From the NCBI RefSeq assembly GCF_001634365.1, contig NZ_CP014579.1, positions 3,348,001 through 3,412,000 of the forward strand: a stretch of DNA of 64,000 nucleotides. Reading direction: 5' to 3'. The translations under genes were made by a program, and so were the position numbers. A model generated the notes under the pieces. That model did no database searches, was not told the origin of the DNA, and worked only from the letters and a program-made list of their open reading frames with translations. The DNA is from Paraburkholderia phytofirmans OLGA172 (GTDB taxonomy: Bacteria; Pseudomonadota; Gammaproteobacteria; Burkholderiales; Burkholderiaceae). Positions 16,554 to 24,427 of the stretch are shown in pieces (position 1 is the stretch's first letter; each line of letters opens with the position of its first letter).

Positions 16554-16670
16554 TTAGAAGAACTGATTCAGCACGATGGCTGCGATCAGTCCAGCGGCGC
16601 CAATAAGGCCCAGCAATTGCAGCAGAGTGAGCGATTTGCGGGATACGGTGGGGAGTTGTTGCGTAGTCAC
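16554..16670 (-). CDS. 38-residue putative membrane miniprotein
   Basis: A GTG-initiated frame gives VTTQQLPTVSRKS followed by a single hydrophobic helix (LTLLQLLGLIGAAGLIAAIVL) and NQFF. The pattern of a short polar N-terminus and one transmembrane helix is typical of bacterial miniproteins. The Shine-Dalgarno is weak (AAGAAC). It precedes the rubredoxin gene by 81 bp on the same strand. Confidence 0.5.
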   Translation of the reverse strand: MTTQQLPTVSRKSLTLLQLLGLIGAAGLIAAIVLNQFF

Positions 16671-16786
16671 GGGGTGTTCTTAAAGATCGGAAAAAGCGAA
16701 ATGGTACACGGGTCGGCGGCCGGCGCATCTCGATTGGCGCAAACCTCCGTGAGTTCAATGCCATTATCGCCGCTCGATCGGCTGGA

Positions 16787-16829
16787 ATTCCCCACCGGGT
16801 GGAGATGGATTGATTCCCCACCGGGTGGA
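16787..16829. repeat. two direct copies of a near-palindromic 17-mer
   Basis: ATTCCCCACCGGGTGGA occurs at 16787-16803 and again at 16813-16829, 26 bp apart. The core CCACCGGGTGG is almost self-complementary. The pair lies about 120 bp upstream of the miniprotein gene and about 90 bp past the stop of the Rieske gene, in an otherwise gene-free stretch (16671-16920). It looks like a tandem operator for a dimeric regulator. Confidence 0.5.
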
Positions 16830-16920
16830 AAGCCAGCTTTGGAAAAACTCACCTCGCTGGCATCTTCAGACACCGCCCTCACAATCGCGGCAACGGCCGC
16901 GCCGCCAAAAAACTCGAATA

Positions 16921-18159
16921 TCAGGTACTCGACAAAGGGTTGCCGTGCCGTGAATCCCAGAAGCGAATCACCGCGGCGCCACCTGTGCCGGCGCCCACCA
17001 CCTGATCCGGCGCGCCGCTCTCGCGCAGCAACGCGCGTAGTTCGTTGATGACCGGAAACACCTCGTGATTCCAGTCCGAACCCTGCGAATCGTGCGCGCG
17101 TTGTTCGGCTTCGACGATCGCTCGGTCTTCCTTGAAGATACGTTCGGTGAACCACACGAGCAGCGGCCAAGCGAGATTCAGCGCGCCGGGAATACCCGGT
17201 TTGCGAATCGACAGCAGGCCGAACGTGCGGTTCGTGCGCTGCTCGCGATCGAGCGGCACGTAGACAATCCACAGATCCATCACCAGCGTCTGATCGGACG
17301 TGCGGATCTGCAGCGTCTGATACGGATACTCGGTGCGGATCGTCATCACGTCCTTGTCGTTGTCGCCGCCTGTCTTGCGGCTCTGGCCGAACACGATCGC
17401 TTCGCCGATCGGCTGCTGGCCGGCCATGCGCGCAAACGTGTAATCGACTTCGACCCAGCCTTCGCCGCGCCGCCGCCCCACCGAACGCGCGCGCATCTGC
17501 CCCATCTGCCGGCGATGCAGGAACTGATGGTTCATGTCCATCAGGTTCTCGTGCATAAACGAATAGTGGCAATTCACCGGACGGCCGAAACGGCGCGTCT
17601 TGTACTTCTTGTCGGATACGGAGCCGAACGCGGGTAGCGGCCGCGCTTCGGCCAAAGCGGCGTCGCCGGGGAATACGAAAATCAGTCCTTCGACTTCGCG
17701 GCACGGATAAGAACGCACGCCGTTCGGCAAACGTTCGCGACCGAGATACGGCACGTCGATGCACGTGCCCGAGCAGTCGTAGGTCCAGCCGTGATAGCCG
17801 CAACGGATCGATTCACCGTCCACCACGCCCTGATGCAACGGCACCTGACGATGCGCGCAGCGATCTTCAAGCGCGAATACCTTGCCGGACTCCGTACGCG
17901 CCAGCACGATCGGCTCACCCGCGAACGTCACACCATGCGTCTTGCCCCGCTTCACTTCACGCGACCACGCGAGCGGATACCAGTAATCAGGGTGAATACC
18001 GACGCGGCGCAGATCGCGCACCGGGGCGCCGCTGGCGGCATGATCCGGCGCATGGGAATTCCCTGCTGCTGTGGCGTTGGTTTGCGCGGCTGCGTGAGCA
18101 GGCGACGCATCGACCGGCGCGTCGACGGTGTCTTGTTCGAGCGGGGGAACAGCATGCAT
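16921..18159 (-). CDS. Rieske non-haem iron oxygenase, alpha subunit
   Basis: A 412-residue protein. The ATG at 18159 is preceded by GGAGG at good spacing, so I prefer it to longer open versions. The first 45 residues are Ala/Pro-rich and low-complexity. The Rieske centre is CAHRQVPLHQG ... CGYHGWTYD (CxH, CxxH). The catalytic iron site is HENLMDMNHQFLH. The fold is that of ring-hydroxylating or demethylating oxygenases (vanillate demethylase or phthalate dioxygenase type). The substrate is unknown. No reductase is adjacent, so it must share one; it is separate from the catabolic operon further right. Confidence 0.85.
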   Translation of the reverse strand: MHAVPPLEQDTVDAPVDASPAHAAAQTNATAAGNSHAPDHAASGAPVRDLRRVGIHPDYWYPLAWSREVKRGKTHGVTFAGEPIVLARTESGKVFALEDRCAHRQVPLHQGVVDGESIRCGYHGWTYDCSGTCIDVPYLGRERLPNGVRSYPCREVEGLIFVFPGDAALAEARPLPAFGSVSDKKYKTRRFGRPVNCHYSFMHENLMDMNHQFLHRRQMGQMRARSVGRRRGEGWVEVDYTFARMAGQQPIGEAIVFGQSRKTGGDNDKDVMTIRTEYPYQTLQIRTSDQTLVMDLWIVYVPLDREQRTNRTFGLLSIRKPGIPGALNLAWPLLVWFTERIFKEDRAIVEAEQRAHDSQGSDWNHEVFPVINELRALLRESGAPDQVVGAGTGGAAVIRFWDSRHGNPLSST

Positions 18160-18351
18160 AAAGTCGAGCCTCCGTGCGCGAGCGGGTAGAAGGTTGCCGC
18201 ACTGCAATTCGCAGGCCGGCATCGTTGCACAGTCTACTCGAACCTGAAGCGGCATGGTTCCGCCGACGACACGCCATGCCCCGCTGCGCAGCCCACGGAC
18301 GCAATCGCGCCTGTCTGCCACCCTGCATGCGTCAAAAAAGACGATCGGCGG

Positions 18352-19803
18352 CTAACTTTCGTCGTGTGTGACGAGCCCGGAGCGGCGTTGCACGCCCCAC
18401 GCTCGGCCGCCACGCAGGAAATGCAGCCAGCCGAGCAGCGCGCCGACATGCCGCACCAGCTGAAACGTGAACGGCTCAGCGATCGCCGCAAGGACCGCCA
18501 TCCACAAACTGGAGCCGGTGCGCTCGCCGGTCCAGCGGCGGTACAGATGGATGCACCAGAGATAAAACGCGAGATCGATCGCCGTTTTGAGGCCGATCAC
18601 GCTGAAAATCGACACGACGATCGCACCGTGCCCGTCGAACAGAAAGCCGAGCAGCAGCGCGAAGGCGGTGAGTCCGTAGATCGGCTGCATCGTATCGATG
18701 GCCTTGACCGGCAGCATCAGCATACCCATCGTGCCGTAGCGCGGGTTGCCGGTCATGTCGCGGTTCCAGTATTGCGTTTGCAGGAAGCCAGCAAACCAGC
18801 GGCGGCGCTGCCGCAGGAAACTGCCGAGGTTGCCCGGCGCATCGGTATGCGCATGGGCATCGCCAACCACGCGCACGTCCCAGCCGAGACCATGGTCGAC
18901 CGAATAGCGGCGCAGCCGATGAATCAGTTCGTAGTCTTCGACCAGACATTGCGGATCGAAGCCGCCCACGTCGACCAGCGCGTCGCGCTTGAACGACGCG
19001 AAGGCGCCTGAAATCAGCAGCAGACTGTCGGCGCGCATCCACGCAAAGCGGGCAATGAAGTTGCGCATGTACTCGTAGGTCTGGAACCACTGGAACACGC
19101 GGCCCGAAACCGATTTGCCGCACACCGGCACCAGAATGCCGGCCGCCGCGACCAGCTTCGGCTCGTTCGCGAAAGCGGCGCGCATCGCGTAGGTGGCGTC
19201 GTCGTCGAGCAGCGTGTCGGCGTCGACGGTCATGACGGTGTCGGTGGTCATGACCGTGATGGCTGCGTTCAGCGCACGCGCTTTGCCGCCGCGCGGCACG
19301 CGCAGCCAGTACAGATTAGGGTAAACGGAACTCGGCGCGCTCAGCACGCCGTCGGCAGCGGCAGCGAGGCCGAAGCGTTCGGTGAGCAGCGCGTGGGTGG
19401 CATCGGTGGAACCGTCGTCGGCGATCACGATTTGCGCCGGGCCATGCGTCTGGCGCAGCAGCGCGGCGAGCGTCACCGGCAACACCGTCGCCTCGTTATG
19501 CGACGCGACGATCACCCCCATGCTCGGCAAGCTGCGCGGATCGAAGTCAGGCTCGAGCGGCGGCGTGGGCCGCATCAGCGGCAGCGTTTTCCACGTGACG
19601 AACGCAAGCAGCAATGTGTCATAGACCACGTACGCAATACCCGTCGACCACGCCACCACGCCTTGCAGAAAGAAAGCACGCGCGAACAGCAGCAGCCACA
19701 GCACGACGACGCTGAAATGAATCAGCGTGCTCAGCAGCGTGGCGGGACGCGGCAAAATACGCGGGGATGCAAGGGCGAGCGCCTGTTCCAGAGTTTTCTT
19801 CAA
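18352..19803 (-). CDS. membrane glycosyltransferase, family 2, processive type
   Basis: A 483-residue inner-membrane enzyme. Two hydrophobic segments lie at about 24-70, then a cytosolic GT-A domain (about 90-330) and three or four C-terminal membrane helices. Catalytic motifs are DDGSTDATH (UDP binding), TVDADTLLDDDAT (DxD), CLVEDYEL (catalytic base region) and RQRRRWFAG (the QxxRW motif of processive synthases). The layout is that of PgaC, hyaluronan or cellulose synthases. The polymer made is not evident because no partner genes adjoin it. It is probably a single-gene unit. Confidence 0.85.
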   Translation of the reverse strand: MKKTLEQALALASPRILPRPATLLSTLIHFSVVVLWLLLFARAFFLQGVVAWSTGIAYVVYDTLLLAFVTWKTLPLMRPTPPLEPDFDPRSLPSMGVIVASHNEATVLPVTLAALLRQTHGPAQIVIADDGSTDATHALLTERFGLAAAADGVLSAPSSVYPNLYWLRVPRGGKARALNAAITVMTTDTVMTVDADTLLDDDATYAMRAAFANEPKLVAAAGILVPVCGKSVSGRVFQWFQTYEYMRNFIARFAWMRADSLLLISGAFASFKRDALVDVGGFDPQCLVEDYELIHRLRRYSVDHGLGWDVRVVGDAHAHTDAPGNLGSFLRQRRRWFAGFLQTQYWNRDMTGNPRYGTMGMLMLPVKAIDTMQPIYGLTAFALLLGFLFDGHGAIVVSIFSVIGLKTAIDLAFYLWCIHLYRRWTGERTGSSLWMAVLAAIAEPFTFQLVRHVGALLGWLHFLRGGRAWGVQRRSGLVTHDES

Positions 19804-19873
19804 AATGACTGCTGAGTCCGTCGTTGGTGCGGTTATCAGATAGACAGCGAGATAGAAAGCAGCGTAATGGTGC

Positions 19874-20473
19874 CTACGGCACCATGCGTTTCAGAACCGA
19901 CTTGCGATCGATCCATTGATGCTTCAGCGCGCCGCCGATATGCATCGCCAGCAACGCATATAGCGCGTAGCCGAGCCACGTATGCAAGGCGCCGAAGCGG
20001 TCGTGCAAGGTCTCCTTGAGCCCCGGGTCGAGATTCATCACATAGCCGATGCGCGGCCAGGGGAACAGGTTGAACAGACGCATTGGATGCGTGGCCGCGT
20101 CTTTCCACGCGGAATCGTGCAACCAGCCGGACAGCGGCAGCGCGATCATCAACAGATACAGCAGAAAATGGGCGACGTGCGCGGCGCTCTTCTCCCACGA
20201 CGGAAACTCGCGCGGCAATGGCGGCGGCTTGTGCGACACACGCCACAAGATGCGCAGCAGCGCGAGACCGAGCACCGTGATACCGATCGACTTATGGGTA
20301 TCGACCACCGGACGCACCCAGTCGTCAGGCCATGATTCGGCGGTCAAGCCAAGTACGACATTGCCGACCATCAGCAGCGCGATCAGCCAGTGCAGCGTCA
20401 TCGCCGTGCGGGTATAGCGCGACGGCAGCGGCGTGCCGGTCGAATCGGCCAAGGGGTCGGCGTGGGTGTTCAT
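19874..20473 (-). CDS. cytochrome b561 (CybB family)
   Basis: A 199-residue protein with four membrane helices. The haem ligands are expected in RYTRTAMTLHWLIALLM (His, helix 1), VVDTHKSIGITVL (His, helix 2), HVAHFLLYLLMIALPLSGW (helix 3) and LHTWLGYALYALLAMHIGGALKH (helix 4). This family moves electrons from quinol in the inner membrane. I chose ATG 20473, since the longer open frame lacks support. It stands alone on the minus strand. Confidence 0.85.
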   Translation of the reverse strand: MNTHADPLADSTGTPLPSRYTRTAMTLHWLIALLMVGNVVLGLTAESWPDDWVRPVVDTHKSIGITVLGLALLRILWRVSHKPPPLPREFPSWEKSAAHVAHFLLYLLMIALPLSGWLHDSAWKDAATHPMRLFNLFPWPRIGYVMNLDPGLKETLHDRFGALHTWLGYALYALLAMHIGGALKHQWIDRKSVLKRMVP

Positions 20474-20584
20474 GGGTCGTTCCGTCTGCAAATGCGCTTC
20501 TGCGAAAGCTGTTTGAAAATTCGGCCATGCCGAAGCAGGTCCGGTCGCGCCGCCGATATGAAACAAACGCATTAGTGTGACGTT

Positions 20585-20821
20585 TTATTCCGCCAGACGC
20601 TTAATGATGTGTTTCAGATTATTTCGACCGCGCGGCGAATCATGGCTGGAGGAAGCATGCACACGCGCTCCAGGCGCCTGGCCGATGATCAGAATGCGCG
20701 AGTCAGCCGACGCCACGACGACCGGCCACGGCGCATGCGGCAGCACCGGCGCGCACACCGTGCAGGCGCGAATGTCTTGCAATAACGTGTTCAGTAAAAT
20801 GGGCTTGGTTACGGTCACCAC
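20585..20821 (-). pseudogene. truncated uracil-DNA-glycosylase-family gene
   Basis: The 78-codon frame starts like a family 4/5-type UDG: LLQDIRACTVCAPVLPHAPWPVV (iron-sulphur Cys pair region) and then ILIIGQAPGARVHAS, the catalytic GQAPG motif. After this the sequence (SHDSPRGRNNLKHIIKRLAE) leaves the family and ends, whereas family members have about 120 more residues. It is therefore a 5' fragment. It is divergent from the EamA gene, with only 18 bp between the starts. Confidence 0.65.
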
Positions 20822-20839
20822 TCACCGAATTTTCCGCCT

Positions 20840-21904
20840 ATGTCTACCCGTTTCAACGTGGCTTTCACCGCTCTGCTTGCCGCCGCTTTGTTCGGCGCGA
20901 CCACCCCGCTCGCCAAGGCGCTGCTTGGCTCGCTGTCACCGTTTCTGCTGGCCGGACTGTTCTACCTCGGCAGCGGCACCGGCCTCGCCGCCGTGATTCT
21001 GGCGCGCCGCCTGAAAGGCCACGCGGACGGGCAGCCGGTCAGTCACCACCGCTTCCCATTGCGCGAAGTGCCGTGGCTCGCCGGTGCGATCGTGGCGGGC
21101 GGTGTCGCGGGACCGGCGCTGTTAATGCTGGGTCTGAAGACGACGCCGGCCGCCACCGGTTCACTGCTATTGAATCTCGAAGGCGTATTGACGGCGCTGA
21201 TCGCGTGGATCGTGTTTCGCGAGAACGTCGACATTCAGGTGTTCCTGGGCATGGCCGCGATTGTCGCGGGCGGCGTCGCATTGTCGTGGCAGCCAGGCGC
21301 GGCCGGCCTGCCGCCCGGCACGCTGCTGCTGGTTGGCGCCTGCGCGTGCTGGGCGGTCGACAACAATCTCACGCGCAAGGTGTCGACTCACGACGCCATG
21401 TTCATTGCCTGCATAAAAGGGCTCGTGGCCGGTTCGGTCAACGTGACGCTCGCGCTCACCCTTGGCGCGGCATGGCCCAAGGCCGCGACCGTCGCGCTCG
21501 CCATGCTGACGGGGTTCGCGGGCTACGGCGTGAGTCTCGTGCTGTTCGTCGTCGCGCTGCGCAATCTCGGCACCGCGCGTACCGGCGCCTATTTCTCGGT
21601 CGCGCCGCTATTTGGCGTGACCTTGTCGTGGCTGCTGTGGCCGGAGATGCCGCCGCTGCTGTTCTGGGTGGCCGCAGCTCTGATGACGCTGGGTGTCTGG
21701 CTGCATATCCGCGAACGTCACGAGCATCCGCACACGCACGCCCCGCTGGACCACACGCATCGTCATCGGCACGACGCGCATCATCAGCACGAGCACGATT
21801 TCGCGTGGGACGGCGTGGAGCCGCACACCCATCCGCATTCCCATGCGCCGATCACGCATGCGCACGCGCATTTTCCGGATATTCATCACCGGCATACGCA
21901 TTGA
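20840..21904 (+). CDS. EamA-family permease with histidine-rich C-terminal tail
   Basis: A 354-residue protein. Residues 1-288 hold about ten hydrophobic segments arranged as two EamA repeats (FGATTPLAKALL; GVTLSWLLWPEM), typical of drug/metabolite exporters. Residues 289-354 form a hydrophilic tail with roughly 25 His, in runs such as HEHPHTHAPLDHTHRHRHD and THPHSHAPITHAHAHF. Such tails bind Ni, Co or Zn in metal transporters and chaperones. The tail suggests a metal-linked role for this permease, which is not usual for EamA proteins. Confidence 0.85.
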   Translation: MSTRFNVAFTALLAAALFGATTPLAKALLGSLSPFLLAGLFYLGSGTGLAAVILARRLKGHADGQPVSHHRFPLREVPWLAGAIVAGGVAGPALLMLGLKTTPAATGSLLLNLEGVLTALIAWIVFRENVDIQVFLGMAAIVAGGVALSWQPGAAGLPPGTLLLVGACACWAVDNNLTRKVSTHDAMFIACIKGLVAGSVNVTLALTLGAAWPKAATVALAMLTGFAGYGVSLVLFVVALRNLGTARTGAYFSVAPLFGVTLSWLLWPEMPPLLFWVAAALMTLGVWLHIRERHEHPHTHAPLDHTHRHRHDAHHQHEHDFAWDGVEPHTHPHSHAPITHAHAHFPDIHHRHTH

Positions 21905-22090
21905 TTTCTCGCCTCACCGCACGGCGCGGGCGGCGGCTGCAGCGCAAGACAAAAATCTCTGTGGAACGGTTTATGCGATAGACCGATTCAATTGGCATAA
22001 CGGTCAGTCGCATCCTCTAATGAAGCTCCTGTCGTGCGCGCCTGTTCATGGCAACCCCGCCTGTCCACCCCGCTTGCCCCGGAGAGTTCT

Positions 22091-22294
22091 ATGTCCCAGC
22101 CCGAGCCTAACGTCGACGAAGTGGTGAGAAGCATCGCAGAGGAAACCGATACGCCCACAGAAACGGTCTCGAAGATGTACGCAGACACACTGGCCGACTA
22201 CCGGCACGAAGCGCGTGTATTCGATTACGTGCCGCTGTTCGCCGCGAAGAAAGTTCGCGACAAACTGCGCCATACGTCGAAGCACAAACACTGA
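22091..22294 (+). CDS. DUF3562 protein
   Basis: A 67-residue protein. GGAGAG precedes ATG 22091. The sequence VRSIAEETDTPTETVSKMYADTLADY...DYVPLFAAKKVRDKLR matches my memory of DUF3562, a small helical family common in Burkholderiaceae with unknown function. It is soluble and ends in a basic KHKH tail. The gap before it (21905-22090) holds no other gene I can support. Confidence 0.75.
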   Translation: MSQPEPNVDEVVRSIAEETDTPTETVSKMYADTLADYRHEARVFDYVPLFAAKKVRDKLRHTSKHKH

Positions 22295-22441
22295 TACAGC
22301 GGCGTGCGGAGACCACCGCCTGCTTGGCAGCACGCTGAATCGACCCCGCTGACTCGCGTGGCGATTCGTCAGAACACGTACCGAATTATTTTTCCCACTG
22401 CTAGACTCTGACCCGGATACATCGACTCGGGGGAAGATGGC

Positions 22442-23545
22442 ATGCGGGTGACAATCGTAGGCGCGGGCATTGCCGGCTTGAGTACGGCGTGGTCGCTCGC
22501 GAAGCTGGGACACGACATCACGTTGATCGAGCAGGGCTCGATTCCAAATCCACTCGCTGCTTCGGGCGACCGGCATCGCATGATCCGTCGCGTCTATGGC
22601 GATGCCGACGGCTACGCACGCAGCATCGCCGAGGCGTTGGATAGTTGGGATCTGCTGTGGAATGACCTGGGCGTATCCCACTATGCGAACTGTGGCGTGC
22701 TCGGCATTTCACAACACGCAGGCGACGGCGCCGAGCAATTCCGCGCCGGCCTCGACCGCATGAAATTCGATTATGAAAGGCTCGACCCGCACGAAGCGGC
22801 CGAGCGTTATCCCTTTCTCGACCCCGCCACGTTTCGCTACGCTTACCTCGATCACGATGGTGGCGCGTTGTTCAGCGAACGCATCGCACACGATATGAAA
22901 GCGTGGCTCAAGATGCGCGGCGCCGAGATTCGCACCCACGCCAAGGTGCTCGCAGTCGATGCGCATGCGGCCTCGGTGCGAATCGAGGGCGACACCATCA
23001 TCCGCGCCGACCGGCTCGTGGTCGCCGCCGGCGCGTGGACGCTGCGACTGTTCCCCGCGCTCGCCGAAAACCTGATGACTTACCGCAACGCGGTCGCCTA
23101 TATGGAGCCGCCCGCGGATTTGGAGGACGCATGGTCAAATGCGCCTGCTATCGGGGATATTGGTGGCGACAACGGCGGTTACGTGCTCCCGCCAATCGAC
23201 GGTGTCGGCCTGAAGTTCGGCGCCGGCATGCACAAATCGCGTGCGCCGGATCCTGATGCCAATCGCATCGCGGCACCCGGAGAAGGCAACCGTCTGCGCC
23301 GGCTGTTTTCACCGCCGTTTAAACGCATCGGCGAATATACGGTTACCGAAGTAAAAACCTGCGCTTACACGTTCACTGCGGACAACCGTTTTTTCTCGAA
23401 GCGCATCGGCAATACGCTCGTGGTGTCGGCATGCTCGGGGCACGGCTATAAATTCGGCGCGGCAGTCGGGCGCCGGGTCGCGCAAGCGTTAGATACTGAT
23501 GACGACGCCGGGCTCGCGCGTTGGCTCAGAGCGGAAGCGGCCTAG
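22442..23545 (+). CDS. FAD-dependent oxidoreductase (DAO family)
   Basis: A 367-residue flavoprotein. The N-terminal dinucleotide motif is MRVTIVGAGIAGLSTAW (GxGxxG) followed by the acidic end of the second strand (LIEQG). The DAO fold continues with ADRLVVAAGAWT and the C-terminal VVSACSGHGYKFGAAVGRRVA, as in sarcosine oxidase or N-methyl amino acid oxidase types. It probably oxidises an amino acid or N-methylated amine, releasing H2O2. The GGGGAAG-like Shine-Dalgarno lies just before ATG 22442. It is a single gene, ending at a heptamer repeat. Confidence 0.82.
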   Translation: MRVTIVGAGIAGLSTAWSLAKLGHDITLIEQGSIPNPLAASGDRHRMIRRVYGDADGYARSIAEALDSWDLLWNDLGVSHYANCGVLGISQHAGDGAEQFRAGLDRMKFDYERLDPHEAAERYPFLDPATFRYAYLDHDGGALFSERIAHDMKAWLKMRGAEIRTHAKVLAVDAHAASVRIEGDTIIRADRLVVAAGAWTLRLFPALAENLMTYRNAVAYMEPPADLEDAWSNAPAIGDIGGDNGGYVLPPIDGVGLKFGAGMHKSRAPDPDANRIAAPGEGNRLRRLFSPPFKRIGEYTVTEVKTCAYTFTADNRFFSKRIGNTLVVSACSGHGYKFGAAVGRRVAQALDTDDDAGLARWLRAEAA

Positions 23546-23546
23546 C

Positions 23547-23637
23547 TCGACGTTCGACGTTCGACGTTCGACGCTCGGCGTTCGGCGTTCGGCGTTCGGC
23601 GTTCGGCGTTCGGCGTTCGGCGTTCGGCGTTCGGCGT
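23547..23637. repeat. heptanucleotide tandem repeat, 13 units
   Basis: Starting two bases after the DAO-gene stop, the sequence holds three TCGACGT units, one TCGACGC, then nine identical TCGGCGT units, ending at a TCGACAT. The run is 91 bp. The homogeneity of the nine central units points to recent slippage. It is noncoding here. Confidence 0.95.
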
Positions 23638-23819
23638 TCGACATCATCAGACCGTAGTCCAAATGCGTGGCTCCAAATTCTGGTCGCTTTGTGGAGCTAA
23701 CAATGGTGCCACAAATTTCTTATGCTGACGGACAGCGCGGCCGTCTGCGCCTGCTCGACCCAGCCTTGGCAGCGGCGATCCACTCGCCCGCAACCATCAC
23801 CACACAAGGAACCACATCC

Positions 23820-24281
23820 ATGTCCGAAGCGATTCAAATCCGCCCCATCACCCCCGCCGACTTCGACGCCTGGCTGCCGCTGTGGGACGCCTACAACGCG
23901 TTCTATGGCCGCTCAGGCGAAACGGCATTGCCGCGCGAGATCACGCAGGTCACCTGGGGGCGTTTCTTCGACGGCTACGAGCCCATGCACGCGATGGTCG
24001 CCGAACGCAACGGCCAGTTGCTCGGCCTCGTGCACTTCCTGTATCACCGTCACACCACCATGGTGGCACCGACCTGCTATCTGCAAGATCTCTACACGCT
24101 GGAAGCGGAGCGCGGCAGAGGGGTTGGCCGTGCACTGATCGAAGCGGTGTATGCGCGCGCCAAGGCTGACGGTTTGCAGCGCGTCTACTGGCAGACGCAT
24201 GAGACGAATCACACGGCGATGAAGCTGTACGACAAGGTTGCGGAACGCTCTGGCTTCGTGGTGTACCGCAAGGCGTTGTGA
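23820..24281 (+). CDS. GNAT acetyltransferase
   Basis: A 153-residue protein. AAGGAA precedes ATG 23820, and this start begins exactly with the GNAT domain (IQIRPITPADFDAWLPLW). The acetyl-CoA-binding signature is RGRGVGRALIEAVYARAK (about 98-115). The C-terminus HETNHTAMKLYDKVAERSGFVVY is typical. An N-terminal extension is open upstream but looks noncoding. Substrate unknown. Confidence 0.85.
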   Translation: MSEAIQIRPITPADFDAWLPLWDAYNAFYGRSGETALPREITQVTWGRFFDGYEPMHAMVAERNGQLLGLVHFLYHRHTTMVAPTCYLQDLYTLEAERGRGVGRALIEAVYARAKADGLQRVYWQTHETNHTAMKLYDKVAERSGFVVYRKAL

Positions 24282-24338
24282 TACACCGCACGCGGCTCAT
24301 GTTTGCATGCGGAAAGGGAAACGGCTAACCCAGAAACA

Positions 24339-24364
24339 AAGGGCGCACCACCCAGTGCGCCCTT
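24339..24364. terminator. bidirectional hairpin terminator
   Basis: AAGGGCGCAC and GTGCGCCCTT form a 10-bp stem around CACCCA. It lies between the converging acetyltransferase and MFS genes. On the minus strand it is followed by TTGTTTCT, so it can end the 14-gene catabolic operon. Confidence 0.75.
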
Positions 24365-24427
24365 CGCCTTCCTGCCATTGCAGTACTACATCAACCGCCC
24401 GCCAAACGCATCACACGCCAAAAAGCA

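Noticed and set aside
16667..17803. 378-codon minus-strand frame
   Set aside because: Overlaps the Rieske gene in another frame; Arg-rich, with no motifs.
23547..23637. Possible CRISPR array
   Set aside because: Units are 7 bp without spacers, so it is a simple tandem repeat.
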